This document shows, piece by piece, positions 48,022 to 56,626 of a stretch of DNA of 64,000 nt. A program made the translations under genes and the position numbers. Within the stretch, counting starts at the first letter, position 1, and each line of letters begins with the position of its first letter. The notes beneath the pieces were generated by a model, which saw nothing but the letters and a program-made list of their open reading frames with translations, made no database searches and had not been told where the DNA came from. Source of the stretch: Bifidobacterium choerinum. GTDB taxonomy: Bacteria > Actinomycetota > Actinomycetes > Actinomycetales > Bifidobacteriaceae. The stretch spans positions 1 to 64,000 of the forward strand of contig NZ_JGYU01000006.1 in the NCBI RefSeq assembly GCF_000741135.1. Direction: 5' to 3'.

Positions 48022-48576
48022 ATGGCAAATCTTGTGGATCAGGCCAAGGCGCAGATGGCGAAGTCCGTCGAATCGACGAAGGAGAACTTCTCCGGCATCC
48101 GCACCGGCCGCGCCAACCCGGCGCTGCTCAACGGCATCGTCGTCGAATACTACGGCGCGCCGACGCCGCTCAAGTCGGTTGCCACGATCGGCGTGCCGGA
48201 GCCGCGCACGCTGTCCGTGACGCCCTTCGACCCGTCGCAGGCGAACGCCGTCGAGAAGGCGCTGCGCGACTCCGACCTCGGCGCGAGCCCGCGCCGCAAC
48301 GGCGCGCAGATCCTGCTGACGATGCCGGAGCTCACTGAGGACCGCCGCAAGGAATACGTCAAGCTCGCCAAGACGAAGGCCGAGGACGGCAAGGTCGCCG
48401 TGCGCAACATCCGTCGCAAGACGAAGGAAGCGATCGACAAGGCCGTCAAGGACGGCGAGATGGGCGAGGACGAGGGCGATCGTCTGCTCAAGGATCTCGA
48501 CAAGGTCACCAAGCAGATCACCGATGAACTCGACGCCCTGCTCGAAGGCAAGCAGAAGGAGATCATGGAGGTCTGA
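48022..48576 (+). CDS. frr: Ribosome recycling factor
   Basis: RRF splits post-termination ribosomes with EF-G. 184 residues with the three-helix bundle and LRTGRA-type loop (GIRTGRANPALLNGIVVEYYGAPTPLK split region), the EPRTLSVTPFD strand, and C-terminal RRKTKEAIDKAVKDGEMGEDE. AAAGGAG precedes the ATG. A hairpin follows. Confidence 0.97.
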   Translation: MANLVDQAKAQMAKSVESTKENFSGIRTGRANPALLNGIVVEYYGAPTPLKSVATIGVPEPRTLSVTPFDPSQANAVEKALRDSDLGASPRRNGAQILLTMPELTEDRRKEYVKLAKTKAEDGKVAVRNIRRKTKEAIDKAVKDGEMGEDEGDRLLKDLDKVTKQITDELDALLEGKQKEIMEV

Positions 48577-48589
48577 TCCTCCCTGAGAC

Positions 48590-48655
48590 GATGCGCCTGC
48601 GCGCGACCGCCACGGCTTCAAGCGACGCCCGGCGCGCAGGCGCATCCTTGTTGTG
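48590..48655 (+). terminator. Hairpin terminator after frr
   Basis: 15-bp perfect stem (48590-48604 with 48632-48646) with a 27-nt loop, followed by CTTGTTG. Confidence 0.7.
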
Positions 48656-48712
48656 CACCGGGCGGACCCCGCCGGTGCACGTCGTCGCGCATGTTCCCGA
48701 AGGAGGGCCATG

Positions 48713-49678
48713 ATGCCGCATATGCAGCAATCCCGTGAGGCCGAAGAGAAGCTTCAGCAGATCAACAAGAGGACCGGCAGGAACATGCCGCAGGCCGTCG
48801 CCACTGCCGTTGTTCTCATCGTGATCATCCTCGCGTGCCTGTTCATCAGTCCGATGCTGTTCGCGCTCCTCGTCGTCGTCTTCATGCTCCCCGCGCTGTG
48901 GGAGCTGCGCGTGGACTTCGCGACGCGCGGCCTGCGCATCCCTGTGCTCACGCTCTGGATCTGCTCGACGGCGACGCTGCTCTCCGTCTACTTCTGCGAC
49001 CGCCATGTCGTGGCGATGGCCGTCGGCGTGCTGGCGTCGCTGCTCGTCGTCGCCGTCACGGCGAGCCTGCAGATCACGCTCAACGGGCGCACATCGAAGG
49101 TCGTCGCCGGCAAGGCAACGACCGCGACGCCTGCACAGGCGCAGCCGCGCGCCGACGAGCCGCACAGCCGCCTGACGCAGGTGGCCGTCTCGATGTTCAC
49201 CGTGCTCTACATTCCGCTGCTCGCTTCGTGCATCATCATGCCGCTCACCTTCAACGGGCATCCGGTCGCCCATGCGATCCTCATCGTGTTCATGCCGGCG
49301 CTGAGCGACACCGGCGGTCTGTTCGCCGGCGCGTGGTTCGGCCGGCACAAGCTGTGTCCGACGATCTCGCCAAAGAAATCGGTCGAAGGTCTGCTCGGCT
49401 CGATCCTGTTCGCGATGGCCGGCTGTTTCGCCGTCTTCGCGTGCACCTACGAGGCGCCGATGTGGGCGTCGCGCTGGTGGGTGCCGATCGTCGCCGGCGT
49501 CATGATCGGCGTCGTCGGCACTTTCGGCGACCTGTGCGCGTCGCTGATCAAACGTGATCTGGGCATCAAGGACATGGGTCACCTGCTCAAGGGGCACGGC
49601 GGCATCCTCGACCGCGTCGACTCCATCCTGCTGTGCGCGCCGTTCATCTGCGTGCTGCTGTGGATGACCGGTCTGTGA
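48713..49678 (+). CDS. cdsA: Phosphatidate cytidylyltransferase
   Basis: Makes CDP-diacylglycerol, precursor of the membrane phospholipids. 321 residues with about eight membrane helices and the CdsA signature: SDTGGLFAGAWFGRHKLCP, ISPKKSVEGLLGS, then GDLCASLIKRDLGIKDMG, HGGILDRVDSILL. The middle Thr/Ala/Gln linker (about 133-150) is longer than usual. AGGAGGG supports ATG 48713; an adjacent in-frame ATG at 48710 is possible. Confidence 0.94.
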   Translation: MPHMQQSREAEEKLQQINKRTGRNMPQAVATAVVLIVIILACLFISPMLFALLVVVFMLPALWELRVDFATRGLRIPVLTLWICSTATLLSVYFCDRHVVAMAVGVLASLLVVAVTASLQITLNGRTSKVVAGKATTATPAQAQPRADEPHSRLTQVAVSMFTVLYIPLLASCIIMPLTFNGHPVAHAILIVFMPALSDTGGLFAGAWFGRHKLCPTISPKKSVEGLLGSILFAMAGCFAVFACTYEAPMWASRWWVPIVAGVMIGVVGTFGDLCASLIKRDLGIKDMGHLLKGHGGILDRVDSILLCAPFICVLLWMTGL

Positions 49679-49738
49679 CGTCTGAGCGCCGCGCACCGTC
49701 CGAACCATCACGATTCCCCGAGGAAAGCCGATTCCATC

Positions 49739-50956
49739 ATGAACTCCAACGACACCTTCCGCCCCGCCGCGCATCCGCATGACGACGCGGACAGCGGCAT
49801 CACGCCCGGCGGCACCACCGGGGCGTTCCGCGACGTGCTCGCGAAGGACCACGCTCGACGGGGCAAGCCGCCGCTGCATTTCGCCGACATGACCGTCGAC
49901 GAACGCGAGGAGCGCGCGAAGGAGCTCGGCATGCCGAGGTTCCGCGTCAAGCAGCTCGCCAACCACTACTACGGCCGTTTCGACGCCGACGCCGCCGATT
50001 TCACCGATCTGCCGGCGGCGCTGCGCGAACCGGTTCAGGAGGCGTTCTTCCCGACACTGATCGACGAGGTGACACGTCAGGTGGCCGACGACGGGCAGAC
50101 AATCAAGACGCTGTGGAACCTGTTCGACGGCTCGAAGATCGAATCGGTGCTCATGCGGTATCCCAACCGCACGACGCTGTGCATCTCGTCGCAGGTCGGC
50201 TGCGGCATGGGCTGCCCGTTCTGTGCGACCGGCCAGCTGGGGCTGACGCGCAACATGTCCACCGGCGAGATCCTCGAACAGGTGCGCATCGCCGCCGGCA
50301 TGATGGCGCGCGGCGAGGTCGCGGGAGGTCCGGGGCGTCTGAGCAACGTCGTGTTCATGGGCATGGGCGAGCCGATGGGCAACTATCGCGCCATCGTCTC
50401 CGCGGTGCGTCAGATCGGCGCGATGCCGCCCGACGGCTTCGGCATCTCGACGCGCAACATCACGGTCTCGACCGTCGGCGTCGTTCCCGGCATCCGCCGC
50501 CTCGCGCAGGAGGGGCTGCCGGTGCGCCTCGCCGTGTCGCTGCACGCGCCGAACGACGATCTGCGCGACGAGCTCGTGCCGATGAACAGGCGCTTCAACG
50601 TCGATCAGGTCCTCGACGCCGCGCATGACTACTATCTGGCGAGCAAGCGGCGCGTGAGCATCGAATACGCGCTGATGCGCGGCATCAACGACCAGGAGGT
50701 GCACGCGCGCCAGCTCGCGAACAAGCTCAACCACTACGGCGACAACTGGGCGCATGTCAACCCGATCCCGCTCAACCCGATCGAGGGGTCGAAATGGACG
50801 GCGTCGAAACCCGAGGACGAGGCGAGGTTCCTTGAGATCCTGCATGACGCCGGCATCACCGCGACGCTGCGCGACACGCGCGGCCAAGACATCGACGGCG
50901 CCTGCGGACAGCTCGCCGCCAAGACGATCGACATGACGATGCCGCAGCGTTCCTGA
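49739..50956 (+). CDS. rlmN: 23S rRNA (adenine2503-C2)-methyltransferase
   Basis: A radical-SAM enzyme that methylates A2503 of 23S rRNA and A37 of some tRNAs. 405 residues: N-terminal helical domain with MPRFRVKQLANHYYGR, the SAM cluster motif CGMGCPFC (three Cys) at about 157-164, GMGEPMGNYRAI, STVGVVPGIRRLA and NPIPLNPIEGSKW. The conserved methyl-carrier Cys near the C-terminus lies in the DGACGQL segment. The length is normal with a Asp-rich N-terminal extension. Confidence 0.97.
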   Translation: MNSNDTFRPAAHPHDDADSGITPGGTTGAFRDVLAKDHARRGKPPLHFADMTVDEREERAKELGMPRFRVKQLANHYYGRFDADAADFTDLPAALREPVQEAFFPTLIDEVTRQVADDGQTIKTLWNLFDGSKIESVLMRYPNRTTLCISSQVGCGMGCPFCATGQLGLTRNMSTGEILEQVRIAAGMMARGEVAGGPGRLSNVVFMGMGEPMGNYRAIVSAVRQIGAMPPDGFGISTRNITVSTVGVVPGIRRLAQEGLPVRLAVSLHAPNDDLRDELVPMNRRFNVDQVLDAAHDYYLASKRRVSIEYALMRGINDQEVHARQLANKLNHYGDNWAHVNPIPLNPIEGSKWTASKPEDEARFLEILHDAGITATLRDTRGQDIDGACGQLAAKTIDMTMPQRS

Positions 50957-50971
50957 GCGCCCGCAGGCCGC

Positions 50972-51009
50972 GAAGGCCCGCCCATCCACGAACGGATGGG
51001 CGGGCCTTC
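50972..51009 (+). terminator. Hairpin terminator after rlmN
   Basis: 16-bp perfect stem (50972-50987 with 50994-51009), 6-nt loop, followed by ATCGTG. Confidence 0.8.
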
Positions 51010-51079
51010 ATCGTGTCGGCGGCCGAAATCGGCCCTGCGCAATCGCCGGAACTTGCGCCGAAGAGGGACGCTAAGTAAT

Positions 51080-51107
51080 GTAACAACTGTTACGTAACAC
51101 CTGTTAC
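51080..51107. promoter_or_regulatory. Tandem TetR operator: two abutting 14-bp palindromes
   Basis: GTAACAACTGTTAC (51080-51093) and GTAACACCTGTTAC (51094-51107) share the pattern GTAACAnnTGTTAC. The second site overlaps a TACATT -10-like hexamer (51105-51110), about 45 bp before the tetR gene. Confidence 0.75.
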
Positions 51108-51151
51108 ATTATGTTCCGCGCGTTGAAGTACGCGCGGGGAGGGAGGCCGCG

Positions 51152-51721
51152 ATGCCGCGCGCACAGCAATACACACGCGAGCAGATTGTCGAATCCGCCT
51201 TCGCAATCGTGCGTGAGGACGGGGAGGATGCGCTGTCCGCGCGTTCGCTCGCCGCACGCCTCGGTTGCTCGGTGCGTCCGATCTTCAGCCGCTTCGCCGG
51301 TATGGAAGAGGTGCAGCACGCCGTCTGGCGGCGAGCGAACGAGACGTACAACGCCTTCGTCGCCGACGCGATGGAGCGCGGCACCGACCGTCCATATCTG
51401 TCGAGCGGCCTCGCCTACGTCGACTTCGCCAGACGCGAGCCGCAGCTGTTCGCGATGCTGTTCATGCGTCCGCGTACCGACGAGGAGATGAGGCAGGCCG
51501 AACGTGACGTCGAGCCGATCGTGGCGATCGTCGCCCGCCAGCTCGGCGTCACCGAGGCACGGGCCCTCGAATTCCACACGCAGCTGTGGGTGTATGTGCA
51601 CGGCCTCGCCACGATGATCGCCACACGCTACCTCGACTGGGATGCCGACTTTGTCGAACGCTCCACGTCGCAGGTCTACCGGGCTCTCAAGGCGGACCTC
51701 GAATCCGGAAAGGAAGCATGA
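51152..51721 (+). CDS. TetR/AcrR-family transcription regulator
   Basis: 189 residues: N-terminal HTH (YTREQIVESAFAIVREDGED, then SARSLAARLGCSVRPIFSRF, about 6-52) and a C-terminal ligand domain of the WHG/TetR-C type (LAYVDFARREPQLFAMLFM). It is first in an operon with an ABC exporter: the next start is 1 bp after its stop. The tandem palindrome in its promoter suggests autorepression and control of the whole operon. The inducer is unknown. Confidence 0.93.
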   Translation: MPRAQQYTREQIVESAFAIVREDGEDALSARSLAARLGCSVRPIFSRFAGMEEVQHAVWRRANETYNAFVADAMERGTDRPYLSSGLAYVDFARREPQLFAMLFMRPRTDEEMRQAERDVEPIVAIVARQLGVTEARALEFHTQLWVYVHGLATMIATRYLDWDADFVERSTSQVYRALKADLESGKEA

Positions 51722-51722
51722 G

Positions 51723-52448
51723 ATGGATGCGATACGCACCGTCGATCTGACGAAACGGTACGGCGACCTCGTCGCCGTCGACCATGAGAACATCACCGTC
51801 GCCGAGGGGAGTCTCTTCGCGCTGCTCGGCGCCAACGGCGCCGGCAAGACGACGACGATCTCGATGCTCACCGGGCTGACGCGCCCGACGAGCGGCGACG
51901 CCTACCTGCTCGGCAAGTCGATCCTCAAGGACGGCGCATGGATCCGCGAGCGCATCAACGTCGCGCCGCAGGAGACGGCCGTCGCGCAGAACCTTACGGT
52001 CCGGGAGAACCTCGAGCTCATCGCCGGCATCTACGGGCAGCCGCATGCGAAGGCCGTCGCGAGCGCGCGCCACGTCATCGACGTGTTCTCGCTCGCCGAC
52101 GTAGCCTCGCGGCGCGCGTCGGCGCTGTCGGGAGGCATGCGCCGGCGTCTGAGCATCGCGATGGGGCTCATCACGTCGCCGAAGATCCTGTTCCTCGACG
52201 AGCCGACGGTCGGTCTCGACGTGTTCGCGCGCCGGGAGCTGTGGAAGGTCATCGCGTCGCTCAAGGGCAGCACGACGATGCTGCTGACGACGCATTACCT
52301 CGAGGAGGTCGAGACGCTTGCGGACATGGTCGCGATCATGGTCGCCGGCAGTGTCGTCGCAACCGGCACCGTCGAGCAGCTCAAGGAGAAGACGGGCGCG
52401 TCCACGTTGGAGGACGCGTTCGTCGCGTTGGCGGGAGGTGCACGATGA
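51723..52448 (+). CDS. ABC exporter ATP-binding protein (DrrA-like)
   Basis: 241 residues: Walker A GANGAGKTT (about 37-45), Q-loop in VAPQETAV, signature LSGGMRRRLS, Walker B ILFLDEPTVGLD, switch His in LTTHYLEEVE. The sequence and the following permease resemble drug- or lipid-export systems of the DrrAB/NatAB type. AAAGGAAG precedes the start, and the stop overlaps the next start (ATGA). Confidence 0.93.
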   Translation: MDAIRTVDLTKRYGDLVAVDHENITVAEGSLFALLGANGAGKTTTISMLTGLTRPTSGDAYLLGKSILKDGAWIRERINVAPQETAVAQNLTVRENLELIAGIYGQPHAKAVASARHVIDVFSLADVASRRASALSGGMRRRLSIAMGLITSPKILFLDEPTVGLDVFARRELWKVIASLKGSTTMLLTTHYLEEVETLADMVAIMVAGSVVATGTVEQLKEKTGASTLEDAFVALAGGAR

Positions 52449-53197
52449 GCGCGCGCAGGGTGTGGCTGTTCTCAGTGCGTACGGTCAAGGAGGTGCTGCG
52501 CGATTCGGTGAACCTGTTCTTCGGCATGGCCTTCCCGGCGCTGCTGCTGTGGGCGTTGTCGGTCATCTACCGTCAGGTCGGTCAGATGCCCGGCGCGCGT
52601 GCCATGTCGATCGGCGATCTGACGGCGTCGATCGCGGCCTATGCGCCGGTGTTCCTGTCGTTGTTCTCGGGGATGCTGCTGGCGAAGGACCGTACGTCGA
52701 GCTTCCTGGCGAGGTTGTTCGTCTCGCCGATGACGTCGGCGGATTTCATGTTCGGCTATACGGTGCCGATGCTCGTCGTCTCGCTTGCGCAGTCGCTTGT
52801 CACGTTCCTGTGCGCGGGCCTGTTCGGCTGGCATGTCTCTGCGCGTCTGCTGCTGGGCGTCGTGGTCGTGCTGCCGGTCGCGCTCATGTATACGGCGATT
52901 GGGCTGCTGTGCGGCTGTGTGATGAGCGATCGCGCGGTCGGCGGCGTGTGCGGGGCGATGCTCACGACGCTGGCCTTCATCCTGTCGGGAGTCACCGTGC
53001 CGTTGGCGATCATGGGGGAGACGTTCCGCCGTATCGTGCAGGCGTTGCCGTTCTATCATGCGACGCAGGCGGTCGTCGCGGCGCTCGGCGGCGCCGACGG
53101 TCGGATCTGGCCGCATCTGTGGATCGTGTGCCTGTATGCGCTCGTGTGCATGGCGGCGGCCGTCGCTGTCTTCGCGTGGCGCAGGCGGGAGCGCTGA
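52445..53197 (+). CDS. ABC-2 type exporter permease
   Basis: 250 residues with six membrane helices, ABC-2 type, including the conserved LSGVTVPLAIMGETFRRIVQALPFYH region before the last helices. It forms the channel for the upstream ATPase. The substrate is unknown; TetR control suggests a toxic compound or stress response. Confidence 0.92.
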   Translation: MSARRVWLFSVRTVKEVLRDSVNLFFGMAFPALLLWALSVIYRQVGQMPGARAMSIGDLTASIAAYAPVFLSLFSGMLLAKDRTSSFLARLFVSPMTSADFMFGYTVPMLVVSLAQSLVTFLCAGLFGWHVSARLLLGVVVVLPVALMYTAIGLLCGCVMSDRAVGGVCGAMLTTLAFILSGVTVPLAIMGETFRRIVQALPFYHATQAVVAALGGADGRIWPHLWIVCLYALVCMAAAVAVFAWRRRER

Positions 53198-53252
53198 AGG
53201 CGGCGGAGATGCCCTGTCGGCGGCGTGGTCACAGGGGTCGATGTGAAGATTC

Positions 53253-53295
53253 GTTGAAGGCGTCTTACAGTGAGACCGTCGACGGCGCCTTCAAC
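53253..53295 (+). terminator. Inverted repeat after the ABC operon
   Basis: 10-bp perfect arms (53253-53262 and 53286-53295) separated by 23 nt; no T-tract. TACAAT at 53307-53312 may be the -10 of the next gene. Confidence 0.45.
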
Positions 53296-53363
53296 GTGCA
53301 CCCCGCTACAATGCCCATGGACATAATCGGGGTGCGCGGCCGGGCCGCATGCCCCGTGCAGGC

Positions 53364-53999
53364 ATGACGAGAAACGAGCATCGTATGGGTGGAGCGCACG
53401 CGAGAAGGTCGCCGGCGGCGGGCGGCCGCGCGCGTCGGCGACGGGGGAGGAAGGCCGGAGCCGGCATGGCGGCGCTCGGCGGCGGCGCGGCGCTCGTGCT
53501 CGCGCTGGGCTTCCTCGGCGGATGGCAGGCGAAGGCGATGAGTGCGCCTCCCGTACTGCAGGCCGCGCCCGCGGAGACAATCGATGTGCGCGGCGCGGCC
53601 GGCGACGGGGAGGTCGAGGAGGCCTCGACTCAGACGAGTGCGACGACGAAGCGGCCGACGATCGAATCGGTCACGGCGGTGCACGCGACGGACGACGCGC
53701 AGGGCCGCGCGACGGTGCTGCTCACCGTCGAATGGGAGAACACGACGGCGTACACGACAGGGCTGGTGCCGACCTTCACTGTCTCGCAGCACGGCATCGT
53801 GCTCGAACAGGCCGCCTACGGCGAAGAGAGGCCGGCTGGTTTCGAGGACGCGTCACGCTTCCGCAAGGTGCTTCCCGGCACGAAAACATCGATCCAGCTC
53901 GCCTATGTGCTCCTCGACGCGGCGGCGCCGGTGCTGCTGCAGGTGACGGACGGCACACCGAACACCTTCGGCAGCGAGATCGCGCTCGAGATGCGCTGA
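53364..53999 (+). CDS. DUF5067-like membrane-anchored protein
   Basis: 211 residues: very basic N-terminus, one signal-anchor helix (about 32-55), then an extracytoplasmic beta domain with LLTVEWENTTAYTTGLVPTF and a C-terminal strand block, resembling the DUF5067 fold (immunoglobulin-like). Function unknown. Start choice is uncertain: ATG 53364 or 53385, both with weak ribosome sites. It converges with the XRE gene across a 25-bp gap. Confidence 0.72.
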   Translation: MTRNEHRMGGAHARRSPAAGGRARRRRGRKAGAGMAALGGGAALVLALGFLGGWQAKAMSAPPVLQAAPAETIDVRGAAGDGEVEEASTQTSATTKRPTIESVTAVHATDDAQGRATVLLTVEWENTTAYTTGLVPTFTVSQHGIVLEQAAYGEERPAGFEDASRFRKVLPGTKTSIQLAYVLLDAAAPVLLQVTDGTPNTFGSEIALEMR

Positions 54000-54024
54000 C
54001 GCACGCCATGCCGGCGCGCGCCGT

Positions 54025-55050
54025 TCAGCGCCGGTCGCGGCGTTCGGCGATCGCGTTCGTGACGATCGACGCGATTGCGCACAGCAGGCCGCCGATGACC
54101 CACGACATCCAGAACATGCCTTTGGGGCCGCCGTCGAAGAAGAACAGCATCGAAAGGCCCACAATCGTCGCGACGATCATGATCGTGCCGCAGATCGCGC
54201 CGTTGACGCCCTCGACCGTGTCCATGCTGCGGCTGCGCTCCTCGCGGATCGCCGCCTTGTTGTACTCCTCGACGTTCACGCGCGCGTAGTTCATGCCACC
54301 GTACGTGCATGCGGCCACGCCGCCGGCGACGATCATCATGAACAGTGCGACCGGCCATCCCTCGTCCATGTGCATGACGCCGTCGGCGTAGACCATGAAG
54401 CCGCAGGCGATGAGGATCAGGCCGACGCCGAAGATGAGGCTGACCGCGAGCGTGTGCGCCGCCTGACGGCGGTCCTCGCCGGTGTAGAAGTCCTCGACGA
54501 AGGGATGGCGGCGCATGAACTCGGCGTGGCCCAGACCCGCGGGCACGAAGAACGCGAGCGCGACGAGCACGCCGATCGAGATGCACAGGAACACGAGGAA
54601 TTCGCCGATCGAGGCCGACACCGGCACGCTGTTGTCGCCGTCGAACAGCAGGCCGACGCCGACGCCGAAGATGACGGCGAAGACGCCGGCGCAGATCTTG
54701 CGGTCGAAGGAACGCATGTGCTCGTCATAGCCGGTGATGTCCTGCGGCAGCGCGGACGGCTCGGCGAGCATCGTCGCGCCGGCGCCGACGGGCGCTTTTG
54801 GGCGTTCGTCCCCGGTGTCGTCGGCCGCTGCGGTCTCGGCGCGTCCGTCGCGCACGTCGCCGATGACGAGATCGTCGAGCGTCACGCCGAACAGGTCGCA
54901 CATCATCAGCAGCTTGTCCATCTCCGGATAGGCCTTGTCGCCCTCCCATTTGCTGATCGCCTGTCTCGAGACGCCGAGCAGCATCGCGAGCTGCTCCTGC
55001 GTCATGTTGCGTTGGGCGCGCAGGTACTGCAGATTGTCCCTGAAGGTCAT
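54025..55050 (-). CDS. XRE-family regulator with a membrane domain
   Basis: 341 residues: N-terminal XRE HTH (about 6-62: [20 protein letters not shown], then [18 protein letters not shown]), an acidic linker, and a C-terminal part with about six hydrophobic helices. A cytoplasmic DNA-binding head on a membrane body suggests a one-component sensor that responds to membrane or external signals. AAAGGA lies eight bases before the ATG. Repeats of GGTTGCATC upstream are candidate autoregulatory sites. Confidence 0.9.
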   Translation of the reverse strand: MTFRDNLQYLRAQRNMTQEQLAMLLGVSRQAISKWEGDKAYPEMDKLLMMCDLFGVTLDDLVIGDVRDGRAETAAADDTGDERPKAPVGAGATMLAEPSALPQDITGYDEHMRSFDRKICAGVFAVIFGVGVGLLFDGDNSVPVSASIGEFLVFLCISIGVLVALAFFVPAGLGHAEFMRRHPFVEDFYTGEDRRQAAHTLAVSLIFGVGLILIACGFMVYADGVMHMDEGWPVALFMMIVAGGVAACTYGGMNYARVNVEEYNKAAIREERSRSMDTVEGVNGAICGTIMIVATIVGLSMLFFFDGGPKGMFWMSWVIGGLLCAIASIVTNAIAERRDRR

Positions 55051-55148
55051 GTCCGTGTCCTTTCCTGACCGTGGCCGTATCGACGCTACCGTCGTCGGCT
55101 CCATGGCACCAACTATGCCCGGTATGCGAAAGCCGCGCTACCACCTTT

Positions 55149-55202
55149 CGGTTGCATCGGCGGATGCAACCGTCGACTTCCGCGGCAACCTGCGGTTGCA
55201 TC
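55149..55202. promoter_or_regulatory. GGTTGCATC repeats: candidate operator upstream of the XRE gene
   Basis: Three copies of GGTTGCATC: 55150-55158 and its reverse complement at 55163-55171 (10-bp arms, 4-nt spacer), and a third at 55194-55202, which also forms an inverted repeat with GCAACC at 55185-55190. The 316-bp gap 55051-55366 holds no gene I can support. Confidence 0.55.
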
Positions 55203-55366
55203 CGCGCGGTTCCAACGATTTCGCGTCCCGGAACGGCTCGGGGATGCAGGCCCGGCCGTTTCGGCATGCGGTCGCGTGGGCGGCGCGTGCGGCGCGTTGT
55301 AACAGGGAATCGGTACGCTGGTGGCGTTCCGTGTTGAGTCAGCAACGATTCGAAAGAGGTGCGACC

Positions 55367-56137
55367 ATGCCGTTGGCGGTCCGTGTTATCCCATGTCTCG
55401 ACGTCGACGCCGGACGCGTCGTCAAAGGCGTCCACTTCGAGAACCTGCGCGATGCGGGCGACCCGGTCGAGCTCGCCGCCGAATACTACCGTCAGGGCGC
55501 CGACGAGCTGACCTTCCTTGATGTGACCGCGTCGAGCTCGCATCGCCAGACGATGATCGACGTCGTCACGCGCACGGCCGAGCAGATCTTCATCCCGCTG
55601 ACCGTCGGCGGCGGCGTACGCACGCCCGAGGACGTTGATTCGCTGCTGCGCTGCGGCGCCGACAAGGTGGGCGTGAACACGGCTGCGATCAACGATCCGA
55701 CGCTGATCTCCCGCGTCGCCGAACGATTCGGCAACCAGGTGCTCGTCCTGTCCGTCGACGCGCGCCGCGAGCGCGGCGAGCAGCATACGCAGTCGGGGTT
55801 CGAGGTCACGACGATGGGCGGCCGCAAGTCGACCGGCATCGACGCGCTGTGGTGGGCGAGGCGCGCCGAGGAGCTCGGCGCCGGCGAGATCCTGCTCAAC
55901 TCGATGGACGCCGACGGCACGCAGCAGGGCTTCGACCTCGAGATGATCCGCGCGATGCGCGAGGTTGTCTCGATCCCGATCATCGCCTCGGGCGGCGCCG
56001 GCAAGGCCGACGACTTCCCGCCGGCGATCGCCGCGGGCGCCGACGCCGTGCTCGCCGCGTCGATCTTCCACTACGGCAAGGTCACGATCGGCGAGGTCAA
56101 GGACGCGCTGCGCGTCGCCGGCTACACGGTGCGCTGA
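55367..56137 (+). CDS. hisF: Imidazole glycerol phosphate synthase subunit HisF
   Basis: 256-residue (beta-alpha)8 barrel making imidazole glycerol phosphate: [15 protein letters not shown] (catalytic Asp at about 10), [33 protein letters not shown] (second catalytic Asp), and [21 protein letters not shown] precedes the ATG; the longer upstream frame is not coding. It heads the hisF-hisI-trpE transcript. Its partner HisH is not in the window. Confidence 0.96.
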   Translation: MPLAVRVIPCLDVDAGRVVKGVHFENLRDAGDPVELAAEYYRQGADELTFLDVTASSSHRQTMIDVVTRTAEQIFIPLTVGGGVRTPEDVDSLLRCGADKVGVNTAAINDPTLISRVAERFGNQVLVLSVDARRERGEQHTQSGFEVTTMGGRKSTGIDALWWARRAEELGAGEILLNSMDADGTQQGFDLEMIRAMREVVSIPIIASGGAGKADDFPPAIAAGADAVLAASIFHYGKVTIGEVKDALRVAGYTVR

Positions 56138-56206
56138 TCCGCGCGCGATGCGCATCGCGCGGGTATGATGATGTGGTTTGTTGTTGCGAACGATGATTAT
56201 GGGAGC

Positions 56207-56626
56207 ATGATGGGCAGCGAAGCTGAGAAGACCTACGACAATTCCGTGACGCTCGACCCGCGCATCAAGGCGCGGCTCAAGTACGACAACAAGGGGCTCG
56301 TATGCGCCGTCGTCCAGCAGTACGACACCCGTGAGGTGCTCATGGTCGGCTACATGGACGACGAGGCGCTGCGCCGTACGTTGACGGGCGGCCGCGTGAC
56401 CTTCTGGTCGAGGTCGCGGCAGGAGTACTGGCGCAAGGGGGACACCTCCGGCCATGTGCAGTACGTGAAGTCGGTGAGCCTCGACTGCGACGGCGACGCG
56501 CTGCTCGTCGAGGTCGATCAGATCGGCGCGGCGTGCCACACCGGCAAGCGCAGCTGCTTCGACGAGGGCGGACCGCTGCCGGCCGTCGTCGGCATGCGCC
56601 CCGAAGGACAGGAGGAGCAGGCATGA
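56207..56626 (+). CDS. hisI: Phosphoribosyl-AMP cyclohydrolase
   Basis: 139 residues, HisI only (no fused HisE): [36 protein letters not shown] (catalytic), [15 protein letters not shown], and the zinc/metal CHTGKRSCF. It opens the PR-AMP ring in histidine synthesis. GGGAG precedes two adjacent ATGs (56207, 56210); the stop overlaps trpE (ATGA). Confidence 0.94.
   Translation: MMGSEAEKTYDNSVTLDPRIKARLKYDNKGLVCAVVQQYDTREVLMVGYMDDEALRRTLTGGRVTFWSRSRQEYWRKGDTSGHVQYVKSVSLDCDGDALLVEVDQIGAACHTGKRSCFDEGGPLPAVVGMRPEGQEEQA

Noticed and set aside
53317..53366. 16-codon frame after TACAAT upstream of the DUF5067-like gene
   Set aside because: Only 4 nt from the -10 box and no other support; most likely chance.
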